Assembly (NCBI RefSeq): GCF_010645065.1
Contig: NZ_JAADZW010000002.1
Coordinates: 186,001 to 250,000, forward strand
Direction of reading: 5' to 3'
DNA from: Flavobacterium fluviatile
GTDB taxonomy: Bacteria > Bacteroidota > Bacteroidia > Flavobacteriales > Flavobacteriaceae
Length of the DNA: 64,000 bases
In this document: in pieces, positions 25,444-33,928 of the stretch
Numbering within the stretch: the stretch's first letter is position 1
How the letters are laid out: each line of letters opens with the position of its first letter
Translations under genes and position numbers: made by a program
Notes under the pieces: model-generated
The model's database searches: none
Told to the model about the DNA's origin: nothing
The model's input: only the letters and a program-made list of their open reading frames with translations

Positions 25444-25536
25444 TGTTTCAAAAGGGAATTAGTATAACAAAAATAATTTATTTGCCTTTGAATCCTATAT
25501 GATTAACATATAATTATGTACTATAAAAAATAATGC

Positions 25537-25578
25537 TATATTTGTAATAAGAAAAATCCCGTCGCGATGGGATTTTTT
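25537..25578 (+). promoter_or_regulatory. greA promoter with hairpin + T run at the transcript start
   Basis: TATATTTG (25537-25544) is a good -7 box. Eight bases later AAAAATCCC-gtcgcgat-GGGATTTTTT (25552-25578) forms a 9-bp stem with a T run, a terminator-like structure in the leader 24 nt before the greA start. No co-directional gene lies upstream that would need a terminator here. Confidence 0.6.
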
Positions 25579-25601
25579 GTATTTATATAAACGATGAAGT
25601 T

Positions 25602-26078
25602 ATGAGTAAAGTATCTTATTATACCGCAGATGGTTTAAAAAAATTAAAAGATGAATTGGAGCATTTAAAGAGTGTAATGCGTCCCAAAGCATCTCAGGAT
25701 ATAGCAGAGGCAAGAGACAAGGGAGATTTATCTGAAAACGCTGAATATGATGCTGCAAAAGAAGCGCAGGGTTTATTAGAGATGAGAATTGCTAAACTTG
25801 AAGAGGTTTATTCAAATGCAAGATTAATTGACGAGTCTCAATTGGACGTTTCTAAAGTTTTGGTTCTTTCGAATGTGAAAATCAAAAACCAAAGCAACGG
25901 CATGGAAATGAAATATACGCTTGTTGCTGAAAGTGAAGCCGATTTAAAAACAGGAAAAATTTCGGTTACTTCTCCTATTGGAAAAGGTTTGTTAGGAAAA
26001 TCAGTTGGTGAAGTAGCCGAAATTACAGTACCAAACGGTGTTTTGAAATTTGAAATTCTTGAAATTTCAAGAGACTAA
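25602..26078 (+). CDS. greA: Transcription elongation factor GreA
   Basis: Stimulates RNA polymerase to cleave backtracked transcripts. The 158-aa product has the N-terminal coiled coil (residues about 5-75) with the tip acidic pair in ARDKGDLSENAEYDAAKEAQG and the FKBP-like C-terminal domain (SPIGKGLLGKSVGEVAEITVPNG). Full normal length. Probably co-transcribed with the HIT gene 11 bp downstream. The leader holds a terminator-like hairpin. Confidence 0.96.
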   Translation: MSKVSYYTADGLKKLKDELEHLKSVMRPKASQDIAEARDKGDLSENAEYDAAKEAQGLLEMRIAKLEEVYSNARLIDESQLDVSKVLVLSNVKIKNQSNGMEMKYTLVAESEADLKTGKISVTSPIGKGLLGKSVGEVAEITVPNGVLKFEILEISRD

Positions 26079-26089
26079 ATACTTTAAAG

Positions 26090-26479
26090 ATGAGTTCAAT
26101 ATTTACCAAAATAGTAAACGGAGAAATTCCGGCATATAAAATTGCAGAAGACGATAATTTTTTAGCTTTTTTAGATGTAAATCCAAATGCTAAGGGACAC
26201 ACCCTATGTATTCCTAAACAGGAAATTGATAAGATTTTTGATATAGAGGATGAGTTGTATTTGGGACTGATGAAATTTTCTAGGAAGATTGCCATTGCTT
26301 TAGAAAAAACAGTTCCCTGCAAAAGAGTAGGCATGGCAGTTGTAGGTTTAGAGGTTCCTCATGCACACGTACATCTGATTCCGTTGAACGAAATGGATGA
26401 AATGCGTTTCCATAATAAAGTATCACTTTCGAAAGAAGAATTTGAAGCCTTAGCGAAAAGTATTCAGTCAAATTTGTAA
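26090..26479 (+). CDS. HIT family hydrolase
   Basis: Histidine-triad nucleotide hydrolase of 129 aa, acting on adenosine phosphoramidates or dinucleotides. Signature HAHVHLIP (His91, His93, His95) at the C-terminal side and the N-terminal IFTKIVNGEIPAYKIAEDD typical of HinT. The substrate is not determined. It follows greA closely. Confidence 0.93.
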   Translation: MSSIFTKIVNGEIPAYKIAEDDNFLAFLDVNPNAKGHTLCIPKQEIDKIFDIEDELYLGLMKFSRKIAIALEKTVPCKRVGMAVVGLEVPHAHVHLIPLNEMDEMRFHNKVSLSKEEFEALAKSIQSNL

Positions 26480-26485
26480 CATACT

Positions 26486-26549
26486 GTCAGACTGAGCGGA
26501 GTCGAAGTCAATTCGAACATACGAGAATCTCGATTCCGCTCGATTTGAC
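26486..26549. repeat. GTCAGACTGAGCGGAGTCGAAGT imperfect palindrome
   Basis: Left arm 26486-26503 and right arm 26532-26549 are complementary at about 13 of 18 positions. Located between the convergent HIT and histidine kinase genes. The left arm matches 16238-16260. Confidence 0.6.
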
Positions 26550-26581
26550 AAAATAAAAATAGATAAAGTGTCGTAATAATT

Positions 26582-27733
26582 TTACAGCACTTTTTTATTT
26601 AGTGAAATCTGAAATGTAGTTCCTTTTCCAATTTCAGAATGTAAAACTTTTATTTTTCCGCTGTGGTATTCTTCAACAATTCTTTTCGTTAAAGAAAGTC
26701 CCAGACCCCAGCCGCGTTTTTTAGTGGTATAACCCGGCTCGAAAATTGTTTTAAACTGTTTTTTCGAAATTCCGGTACCTGAATCCTTAATGTTTATTTT
26801 TACATGATGATGATCATGTTCTATTTGCAGTTCTAAAGTACCTTTTCCTTTCATGGCATCAATTGCATTTTTAACTAAATTTTCAATAGTCCAGCTGTGG
26901 AGTATTGGGTTAATCAAAGAATAAACAGGTTCCTGCGGTGCTTTATAGGAAAAAGCAACCTGTTTAGAAAAACGCGATTGCAGGTATTCATAACTGTTTA
27001 AAGTTTCAGCTACAACATCATGAACTTCTAAAACAGGCACAGAGCCGATTTTAGAGAAACGGTCGGTAATGGTCTGCAGTCTTTCAATGTCTTTCTCGAT
27101 TTCTGCAGTAATGGACCTGTCAATTTCTTCTGTTTTTAAAATTTCAACCCAGCCAATTAAGGAAGACAAAGGTGTTCCAATCTGATGTGCGGTTTCTTTT
27201 GCCATACCTGCCCAAAGTTTGTTTTGGGTTGCCATTTTAGTGCTTTTATAAAAATTATAAATAAGGGCAATGCATAAAAATACAATTAAAAGCAGTGCAA
27301 TAGGATAATATTTGAGTTTGTTGAGTAATGCAGAATTTCCGTAATATAAAGTTTGGTATTTTCCTGATGCATATTCAAAAGTTATAGGCTCATTTTCGCT
27401 TTTCAAAGTTTTTAAAAGAGCATCTCTTTTTTTCTTGTCATTAAGGATTTCATCGGGAACATTTTTCGAACTCACTACTTTGTCATACAATATTACAACT
27501 GCCGGAATAGAAGTATTGTTATTAATAATCTGAAGAGGCAATTCTACGTCTGTATTTTCGTCTGCATTTACTATTGTGATTTGCGCGTTTACAAAAAGAT
27601 TCATTTTCAAACGTTCCTCATTTTTAAAGATTTGGAAAAAAGTATAAGTATTCCAGAGAATCAGTGAAATGATTAAAAAGCAGAGTGAAATAATTATCCA
27701 GCGTGCGGTATTTGTTCTTTCAGAAAAAGACAT
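26582..27733 (-). CDS. Sensor histidine kinase (orphan)
   Basis: A 383-aa membrane kinase: TM1 near residues 10-33, an extracytoplasmic domain of about 100 residues, TM2 near 143-162, then DHp and catalytic domains. H-box AKETAHQIGTPL (His183), N-box NLVKNAIDAM, G1 DSGTGI, and G2 GWGLGLSL are intact. There is no HAMP, PAS or receiver domain. No response regulator gene is adjacent, so its partner is elsewhere. The ATG giving MSFSERT was chosen over one 13 codons upstream because TM1 then lies close to the N-terminus. Confidence 0.92.
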   Translation of the reverse strand: MSFSERTNTARWIIISLCFLIISLILWNTYTFFQIFKNEERLKMNLFVNAQITIVNADENTDVELPLQIINNNTSIPAVVILYDKVVSSKNVPDEILNDKKKRDALLKTLKSENEPITFEYASGKYQTLYYGNSALLNKLKYYPIALLLIVFLCIALIYNFYKSTKMATQNKLWAGMAKETAHQIGTPLSSLIGWVEILKTEEIDRSITAEIEKDIERLQTITDRFSKIGSVPVLEVHDVVAETLNSYEYLQSRFSKQVAFSYKAPQEPVYSLINPILHSWTIENLVKNAIDAMKGKGTLELQIEHDHHHVKINIKDSGTGISKKQFKTIFEPGYTTKKRGWGLGLSLTKRIVEEYHSGKIKVLHSEIGKGTTFQISLNKKVL

Positions 27734-27892
27734 ATCTATTGTTTTGAGGTATAAATATAACGAAATAAACACATTTAATATTTCGTGAATATTTAAAGAT
27801 TTTTGCTTTTAAGCCTGAACTATTTCTTTTGGATAAACCATTTCTATACTTTTGTAGTTGCTTAAATGAGATTCTGTTAAAAAAGTAAATAT

Positions 27893-28768
27893 ATGATTAG
27901 CATTGATCCAAAAGAGGTAACAACTGCAAAATTACAAGGCTATCTGCAAAGTGCTGTCGGTCCAAGACCGATTGCTTTTGCAAGTACAATCAGCGCAAAG
28001 GGAATTCCCAATTTGTCGCCTTTCAGTTTCTTTAATGTGTTTAGTGCCAATCCGCCAGTTTTAGTTTTTTCGCCCTCAAGGCGTGTACGTGATAATACCG
28101 TAAAGCACACCTTGATTAATGCTGAAGCAACACGTGAAGTTGTGATTAATGTGGTTAATTATGATTTGGTTCAGCAGACTTCACTGGCAAGCACGGAGTA
28201 TGGAGACGGAGTCAACGAATTTATAAAAGCCGGATTAACACAAATTCCGTCAGATCTGGTGAAGCCTTATCGTGTAAAAGAGTCTCCGGTACAATTTGAA
28301 TGTAAAGTTACTCAGATTATTCCTTTAGGAACAGAAGGAGGTGCCGGAAACCTGATTCTTTGTGAAGTGGTGAAAATCCATATCCATGAATCAATTCTGG
28401 ATGAAAACGGAGCAATTGACCAGCATAAAATTGATTTGGTTTCAAGACTGGGAAATAACTGGTATTCGAGATCAAACCAGGGACTTTTTGAAGTAGAAAA
28501 GCCATTGGCAACTTTAGGAGTAGGAGTAGATGCAATTCCGGGTTTTATCAAAGAAAGTCCCGTGTTTAATGGGAATGATTTGGGAAAATTAGGCAATATA
28601 GAAGCCTTGCCCACTACAGAAGAAGTTAGTATATTTGTGAAAGAAAATTTTTCGGTTAAAGGGGTTTTGAGTTCTGATGATCAGCAAAAAATACATTTAG
28701 AAGCCAAAAAATACCTCGATAAAGGTTATGTTTTATCAGCGTGGAAAGTACTTTTGGCAAAAAAATAA
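27893..28768 (+). CDS. Flavin reductase family protein (FMN-binding split barrel)
   Basis: A 291-aa product whose first about 190 residues match the flavin reductase-like FMN-binding barrel: VGPRPIAFASTISAKGIPNLSPFSFFNVFSANPPVLVFSP. The C-terminal about 100 residues are a family-typical extension. Expected to bind FMN and reduce flavin or act as a small oxidoreductase; substrate unknown. TACTTTTG at 27847-27854 is a plausible -7 box. Confidence 0.85.
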   Translation: MISIDPKEVTTAKLQGYLQSAVGPRPIAFASTISAKGIPNLSPFSFFNVFSANPPVLVFSPSRRVRDNTVKHTLINAEATREVVINVVNYDLVQQTSLASTEYGDGVNEFIKAGLTQIPSDLVKPYRVKESPVQFECKVTQIIPLGTEGGAGNLILCEVVKIHIHESILDENGAIDQHKIDLVSRLGNNWYSRSNQGLFEVEKPLATLGVGVDAIPGFIKESPVFNGNDLGKLGNIEALPTTEEVSIFVKENFSVKGVLSSDDQQKIHLEAKKYLDKGYVLSAWKVLLAKK

Positions 28769-28799
28769 GAAAAGAAACAATAATTAATACAGACAGAAG

Positions 28800-29171
28800 A
28801 TGGAAGTTACAGGAAAAGTAAAAGTGGTTAATCCGGAGCAGCAGGTTAGTGCCTCATTCAAAAAAAGAGAATTAGTTGTTACTACTGATGAGCAGTATCC
28901 ACAGCATATTTTAATTGAATTTACACAAGATAAATGCGATTTATTAAGCAGCTACAAGCAAGGTGAGGCTGTAAAAGTTTCTATCAATTTAAGAGGAAGA
29001 GAATGGGTTAACCCACAAGGCGAAACCAGATATTTCAATAGTATTCAGGGATGGAGAATTGAAAGATTAGCTCCTGAAGGACCGGTGCAGACTCCACCTA
29101 TGCCTGCAGCACAAGCTTTTGCTCCTGCAACTAATTTAAACGAAGAAGAACCGGACGATTTGCCATTCTAA
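28800..29171 (+). CDS. DUF3127 protein with SSB-like acidic C-terminal tip
   Basis: A 123-aa product. Residues 1-95 are DUF3127, a small OB-like beta domain (MEVTGKVKVVNPEQQVSASFKKRELVVTT ... GREWVNPQGETRYFNSIQGWRI). Then comes a Pro/Ala linker and the tail EEEPDDLPF, strikingly like the SSB C-terminal peptide (DDDIPF in E. coli) that recruits repair and replication proteins. A DNA-related role is therefore suspected but not shown. It follows the flavin reductase gene by 31 bp. Confidence 0.82.
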   Translation: MEVTGKVKVVNPEQQVSASFKKRELVVTTDEQYPQHILIEFTQDKCDLLSSYKQGEAVKVSINLRGREWVNPQGETRYFNSIQGWRIERLAPEGPVQTPPMPAAQAFAPATNLNEEEPDDLPF

Positions 29172-29200
29172 AAGCTTAAATTCCAAAAATTAGAAATTCC

Positions 29201-29241
29201 AAATTCCAAACACTCTGATGATGTGGGATTTGGAATTTTTT
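29201..29241 (+). terminator. Terminator after DUF3127 (TTTGGAATT repeat)
   Basis: AAATTCCAAA pairs with ATTTGGAATTTTTT. It is preceded by two further AAATTCCAA copies (29178-29200). Same family as 7599-7642 and 22487-22530. Confidence 0.7.
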
Positions 29242-29339
29242 ATATAAAATTTTGGCCGTAAAATCTTTTCATTTATACAAGATCGCAAAAGTTTGGAATT
29301 TATTTATTGGGATTTTATTAATGTTTTGAAATTTAAAAA

Positions 29340-29978
29340 ATGTATTATTTATTCAAAGATTTATTTTTTCCTCCGGTAACAGAAGCTGATGAAGAAGGTG
29401 TTCTGGCAATTGGGGGGGATTTGAGTTCAGAGCGTCTGCAATTGGCTTATAAAAGCGGGATTTTTCCATGGTTCAATGACGGAGATCCAATTCTTTGGTG
29501 GGCACCGGATCCGAGGATGGTATTGTTTTTTGATGATTTGGTCATATCCAAAAGCATGCGAAAAATCCTGAATAAAAAAATGTTTAAAGTGACGTATAAC
29601 AAAAATTTCAGGGAGGTAATTTCTAATTGTCAGCAGATCAAGCGTGATGGACAAAGCGGAACCTGGATATCTGATGAAATGATTGAAGCATATTGTAAAT
29701 TAAACCAGGATGGTTTTGCGAAATCAGTTGAGGTCTGGCAGGAAGATACTTTGGTTGGTGGTTTGTACGGAATCGATTTAGGACATGTTTTTTGTGGTGA
29801 AAGTATGTTTTCCAAAGTTTCAAATGCTTCAAAAACAGCCTTTATTGCATTAGCATTATATTTGAAAAAAGAAAATTACAAACTATTAGACTGTCAGGTT
29901 TATAACCCGCACTTGGAGAGTTTGGGCTGCCGCGAAATTAATCGTGACGATTTTATGTGTATTTTAAAAAGCAAATAA
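29340..29978 (+). CDS. aat: Leucyl/phenylalanyl-tRNA--protein transferase
   Basis: Adds Leu or Phe to N-terminal Arg/Lys of proteins, marking them for ClpS/ClpAP. The 212-aa product has FPPVTEADEEGVLAIGGDLSSERLQLAYKSGIFPWF, WWAPDPRMVLF, GTWISDEMIEAYCKL and GGLYGIDLGHVFCGESMFS, all standard. It runs directly into the MOSC gene (the stop is adjacent to the next ATG). Confidence 0.95.
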   Translation: MYYLFKDLFFPPVTEADEEGVLAIGGDLSSERLQLAYKSGIFPWFNDGDPILWWAPDPRMVLFFDDLVISKSMRKILNKKMFKVTYNKNFREVISNCQQIKRDGQSGTWISDEMIEAYCKLNQDGFAKSVEVWQEDTLVGGLYGIDLGHVFCGESMFSKVSNASKTAFIALALYLKKENYKLLDCQVYNPHLESLGCREINRDDFMCILKSK

Positions 29979-30773
29979 ATGAATACTGCTTACATTGTAA
30001 AAGAAATTTATATTTATCCCATAAAAAGTCTTGCCGGAATTAGTTGTCTAAAGGCTTTTGCTGAAGAAATGGGTTTTGAAAATGACCGCCGATGGATGTT
30101 GCTGGATTCTGACAATCAGCATATTACACAGCGTGAATATCCAATAATGAGTCAGTTTTACCCGCAAATCTCAGATGGAAAAATCACAGTGACTTTTCAG
30201 TATCAGAAACATGAGTTTTCGATCAGTGAACACTTAAATGATCAGATTTACACAAAAGTGTGGGATGATAAAAGTTTTGTTTTCGAAGTAAGTAAAGCGA
30301 CTTCAAAATGGTTTAGCGATTGTTTAGGATTTGAATGTAAACTGGTTAAAATTATTAAAACCGGAGATCGAAAACACGAAAGTTCAAAATCAAAAGAAAT
30401 CTATAATGTGAGTTTCGCCGATGCGTATCCCTATTTACTAACCGGAACAAAAAGTCTTGATTTTCTGAATGAAAAGCTGAAAGAAAAAATTACAATAAAA
30501 AGATTTCGGCCAAACATTGTTATAAGTACGGTAAATCCCCATGAAGAAGATAATTTTAAAACTTTTAAAATCGGAGAAGTTAAGTTTAAAAACGTAAAAC
30601 CCTGCGGAAGATGTATTATGGTTAACAATGATCCGCAGAATGGAATAGTAAAAAAAGAGCCTCTCAAGACGTTGAGTAAATACAGGAATTTCAACAATTC
30701 TGTTTTATTCGGAACCAATATAGTGGGTCTGAATGCGGGAATAATTAAGGTGGGTGATGTCGTTGAATTTTAA
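29979..30773 (+). CDS. MOSC domain-containing protein
   Basis: A 264-aa product with a MOSC N-terminal beta barrel (KEIYIYPIKSLAGISC ... FENDRRWMLLD) and the MOSC domain (RFRPNIVIS ... FKNVKPCGRCIMVNNDPQNG). The conserved Cys in KPCGRC is present. Family members bind the molybdenum cofactor, like mARC, and reduce N-hydroxylated compounds. Its stop overlaps the stop of thiF on the other strand by 4 bp. Confidence 0.88.
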   Translation: MNTAYIVKEIYIYPIKSLAGISCLKAFAEEMGFENDRRWMLLDSDNQHITQREYPIMSQFYPQISDGKITVTFQYQKHEFSISEHLNDQIYTKVWDDKSFVFEVSKATSKWFSDCLGFECKLVKIIKTGDRKHESSKSKEIYNVSFADAYPYLLTGTKSLDFLNEKLKEKITIKRFRPNIVISTVNPHEEDNFKTFKIGEVKFKNVKPCGRCIMVNNDPQNGIVKKEPLKTLSKYRNFNNSVLFGTNIVGLNAGIIKVGDVVEF

Positions 30774-31480
30774 AAATTCAATTTTGTAAAACTCCAGTCA
30801 AGGGTATTAAAAAGTACCAGCTCATTTTTTAAAGAGGGCAATTCCAAAATTAATTTAAGCGTTTCATGTGCCATCATTGTACCTATAATTCCCGGTAAGG
30901 TGCCCAGAACTCCATTTAAATTACAATTAGGAACATGCCTCGGATCTGGCATTTCAGGAAACAAATCACGCAAATTTTTACTTCCGTTATGATTAAAAAC
31001 AGCTACCTGACCTTCGAATTTTAAAATGCTTCCATAAACTAAAGCTTTGTTTAATTGAACACAAGTATCATTTACAAGATAACGGGTTGCAAAATTATCT
31101 GAGCCGTCCACTATAACATCATATTGCTGAATTATGTGTGCTGCATTTTCGATCGTTAATTTTTCAGAAATAGCTTCAGCCTGAATTAAAGGATTTAGTT
31201 TCGAAACAACATTTTGGGCAACAATGGCTTTCTGCTGGTCAATTTCGCTTTCGGTATATAAAATCTGCCTGTGAAGATTGTGCATTTCGATGGTGTCAAA
31301 ATCCATTATTCCAATAAAACCTACTCCGGCTGTAGCAATATATTGTAAAACAGGGCATCCTAAACCTCCGGCTCCAATAACCAGAACTCTGGCTTTTTTA
31401 AGTTTTTCCTGACCTTCGTCGCCAATTTCAGGTATGATGGTTTGCCTGCTGTAACGCAAAAATTCTTTAATAACGCTCAT
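30770..31480 (-). CDS. thiF: ThiF-like adenylyltransferase (HesA/MoeB/ThiF)
   Basis: Adenylates the C-terminal Gly of ThiS before sulfur transfer in thiazole formation. The 236-aa product has the nucleotide loop GAGGLGCPVLQYIATAGVG, the Arg of NLHRQIL, DGSDNFATRYLVND, and the VPNCNLNGVLGTLPGIIG segment. The zinc motif that MoeB/ThiF proteins usually carry just before that segment (CYRCLFP) reads LRDLFP, and no other CxxC exists, so structural zinc is probably absent. It is the last gene of the thi operon, 21 bp after thiH. Confidence 0.88.
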   Translation of the reverse strand: MSVIKEFLRYSRQTIIPEIGDEGQEKLKKARVLVIGAGGLGCPVLQYIATAGVGFIGIMDFDTIEMHNLHRQILYTESEIDQQKAIVAQNVVSKLNPLIQAEAISEKLTIENAAHIIQQYDVIVDGSDNFATRYLVNDTCVQLNKALVYGSILKFEGQVAVFNHNGSKNLRDLFPEMPDPRHVPNCNLNGVLGTLPGIIGTMMAHETLKLILELPSLKNELVLFNTLDWSFTKLNF

Positions 31481-31501
31481 TATTTGTGAAGTGTAAAAAT
31501 G

Positions 31502-32623
31502 TTAAATCTGATGACTAAAACTTCTGTCCCAGTCTTTCGAAACAGGTTCGTAACCTGAGTTTTTTATAATTTGTCTGATCTCTTCTGCAGAGCGTTCGTC
31601 GCTGATTTCGAATTGTTCCAGAGACTGCGGATCAACCACATAACCACCCGGATTCGTTTTAGAGCCTGCACTCATGCTGGTAACACCAATCGGGATAATA
31701 TTATTTCGAAATTTTTCACTTTCACGGGTTGAAATAGAGATTTCCAAGTCTTCATTCCATATCCGATAAGCACAAATTAGCTGTGTCAGGTCTTTATCAT
31801 CCATTATAAAATTGGGTTCGATAATGCCTTCTGCAGGACGTAATCTCGGAAAAGAAACAGAATATTTGGTTTGCCAGTATTTCTTTTGAAGATAATCGAG
31901 ATGCAGAGCATTAAAAAAGCTATCGGTGCGCCAGTCTTCCAAACCCAATAAAACCCCCAGGCCTATTTTATGGATTCCGGCAGTTCCAATCCGGTCAGGA
32001 GTTTCCAGTCTGAAATCAAAGTTTGATTTTTTACCTTTCGTATGATATTTTTTGTACACCTCCTGATGATATGTCTCCTGATAAACCAAAACCGAATATA
32101 CGCCTGCTTCATGCAAACGTTGGTATTCATCGGTTGAAAGTGGCTGAACTTCAACAGAAATAATTGAAAATTGTTCTCTGATTAAATCAATTGCATTCAG
32201 AAAATAATTAATATTTACCGTATAATTAGCCTCGCCGGTTACTAATAAAACATGATCAAATCCCGTATTTTTTAGTGCTTCAACTTCCAGTTTTATTTCT
32301 GAGTCCGAAAGTGTTTTTCGTTTGATTTTATTGTCCAGACTAAAACCGCAATAGGTACAGATATTTTGACATTCGTTGCTTAAATAAAGCGGTGCATACA
32401 TTTGAATGGTTTTGCCAAAACGCTTTTTGGTGATTTCATGGCATTCCTGTGCCATTTGCTCTAAAAAAGGCTGGGCTGCCGGTGAAATCAAAACCAGAAA
32501 ATCATCGAGATTTCGTTTGGTTTTGGACAAAGAATTTGCAACATCTTTTGATGTGGTCTGGTATATTTTTGATTGAATGGAATCCCAATCGTATTGTTCA
32601 AAAATCGATTTGAATGTTTTCAT
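31502..32623 (-). CDS. thiH: 2-iminoacetate synthase ThiH
   Basis: Radical SAM enzyme that cleaves tyrosine to dehydroglycine (2-iminoacetate) and p-cresol for anaerobic-type thiazole synthesis. The 373-aa product has the Cys motif C-x3-C-x2-C at 85-92 (CQNICTYC), GEANYTVNINYF, and the C-terminal RLRPAEG and SAGSKTNPGGY segments. Together with thiF and thiS it places the organism in the ThiH rather than the ThiO branch. It is separated from thiG by a GxxExxY insertion. Confidence 0.95.
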   Translation of the reverse strand: MKTFKSIFEQYDWDSIQSKIYQTTSKDVANSLSKTKRNLDDFLVLISPAAQPFLEQMAQECHEITKKRFGKTIQMYAPLYLSNECQNICTYCGFSLDNKIKRKTLSDSEIKLEVEALKNTGFDHVLLVTGEANYTVNINYFLNAIDLIREQFSIISVEVQPLSTDEYQRLHEAGVYSVLVYQETYHQEVYKKYHTKGKKSNFDFRLETPDRIGTAGIHKIGLGVLLGLEDWRTDSFFNALHLDYLQKKYWQTKYSVSFPRLRPAEGIIEPNFIMDDKDLTQLICAYRIWNEDLEISISTRESEKFRNNIIPIGVTSMSAGSKTNPGGYVVDPQSLEQFEISDERSAEEIRQIIKNSGYEPVSKDWDRSFSHQI

Positions 32624-32637
32624 TTTTATTTTGGTTT

Positions 32638-33144
32638 CTCTCGCAGATTTTGCAGATCGCGCAGATTATATTTTATTTACTACTCGATGAATATTATCGA
32701 GAATATTTCCACAATTAAAATTGACTAACAGCCCTAATTTTTTATTTGTCAATTTTAAATAAGTATTTAATTGTTTAAAATGGATAGATTTAATTTCGTC
32801 AATAGATTTTAATTCTACAATTACTTTGTTTTCTACTAATAAGTCTAATCGAAAATTAATATCTAAGTATACATCGCCGTACTTAACAGGTACATCAATC
32901 TGTTTAATAACATTTAGCCCGTCTTTTTTTAATTGATAAAATAAAGCACATTCATAAATTGATTCCAATAAGCCAGGACCAAGTGTATTGTAAACATTAA
33001 AAATGGATCCTCTTATTTGATATGAAATTTCATTTTCAGTCATAAAATTATTTTTGATGCAAATAACAAAAATAACGAAAAATCTTACTTTTTAATTTAA
33101 ATATTCCGAAAAATAATAAGCTCAATCTCCAAAATCTGCGAGAG
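32638..33144. mobile_element. GxxExxY cassette bounded by 14-bp perfect inverted repeats
   Basis: CTCTCGCAGATTTT at 32638-32651 and its exact complement at 33131-33144 enclose the single GxxExxY gene. The unit fits exactly between thiH (start 32623) and thiG (stop 33152). No target duplication is obvious. The ends closely resemble those of the gene-less element at 10291-10389. Confidence 0.5.
32666..33043 (-). CDS. GxxExxY protein (PD-(D/E)XK-like)
   Basis: A 125-aa product of the GxxExxY family: GPGLLESIYECAL (GxxxE-x2-Y box, residues about 22-34) and a nuclease-like core DINFRLDLLVENKVIVELKS, where D-x(n)-E-x-K resembles the PD-(D/E)XK active site. The function is unknown; many genomes carry several copies near repeats. 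It interrupts the thiG-thiH junction, has no role in thiamine synthesis that I know of, and is flanked by inverted repeats. Confidence 0.85.
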   Translation of the reverse strand: MTENEISYQIRGSIFNVYNTLGPGLLESIYECALFYQLKKDGLNVIKQIDVPVKYGDVYLDINFRLDLLVENKVIVELKSIDEIKSIHFKQLNTYLKLTNKKLGLLVNFNCGNILDNIHRVVNKI

Positions 33145-33151
33145 TAAAAAC

Positions 33152-33928
33152 TTATTCATAAAGAAAAGAGGTCAAGGGGCTAGAAGCCACAGCATGATTT
33201 TGCTGATTAGCGACTTTGGCTTCAAATGCTTTTCTTCCGGCGATTACGGCTTCTTTAAAAGCTTCTGCCATTAATTTTGGATTTCCAGCAACTGCAATGG
33301 CGGTATTGACTAAAACGGCATCAGCGCCAATTTCCATTGCTTTTGCGGCATCAGACGGTGCGCCAATTCCGGCATCTACAATTACGGGTACAGTACTTTG
33401 TTCAATAATAATTTCTAAAAAATCAATTGTTTTTAAGCCTTTATTGCTTCCAATTGGTGAACCCAAAGGCATGACTGCGGTTGTTCCTGCATTCTCCAGA
33501 TGTTTGCATAAAACTGGATCAGCATGAATATACGGCAGTACAAAAAAGCCAAGTTTGGCCAGTTCTTCTGTAGCTTTTAAAGTCTCAATGGGATCCGGCA
33601 TGAGATATTTTGGATCCGGATGAATCTCCAATTTCACCCAATTGGTTTCGAGGGCTTCACGTGCTAATTGCGAAGCAAAAACAGCCTCCTTTGCATTTCT
33701 GGCTCCAGATGTATTAGGCAATAAATGAATGTTTGGATGCTGTAAATGTGATAAAATGGCATCTGTATCTGTTTCGAGATCAATGCGTTTTAAGGCGACT
33801 GTTACCAATTCGCTTTCTGAAGCTAAAATGGCTTCTTCCATTTGCAGGTTAGAACCAAATTTACCCGTTCCCAAAAATAATCGGGAATTGAAGGTTTTGT
33901 CTCCTATATTAAATAATGACGTTTGCAT
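33152..33928 (-). CDS. thiG: Thiazole synthase ThiG
   Basis: Condenses 1-deoxyxylulose-5-phosphate, 2-iminoacetate and ThiS thiocarboxylate to the thiazole phosphate. The 258-aa TIM barrel has [14 protein letters not shown], the Schiff-base Lys region [32 protein letters not shown] and [28 protein letters not shown]. It overlaps the end of thiE by 20 bp. Confidence 0.96.
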   Translation of the reverse strand: MQTSLFNIGDKTFNSRLFLGTGKFGSNLQMEEAILASESELVTVALKRIDLETDTDAILSHLQHPNIHLLPNTSGARNAKEAVFASQLAREALETNWVKLEIHPDPKYLMPDPIETLKATEELAKLGFFVLPYIHADPVLCKHLENAGTTAVMPLGSPIGSNKGLKTIDFLEIIIEQSTVPVIVDAGIGAPSDAAKAMEIGADAVLVNTAIAVAGNPKLMAEAFKEAVIAGRKAFEAKVANQQNHAVASSPLTSFLYE

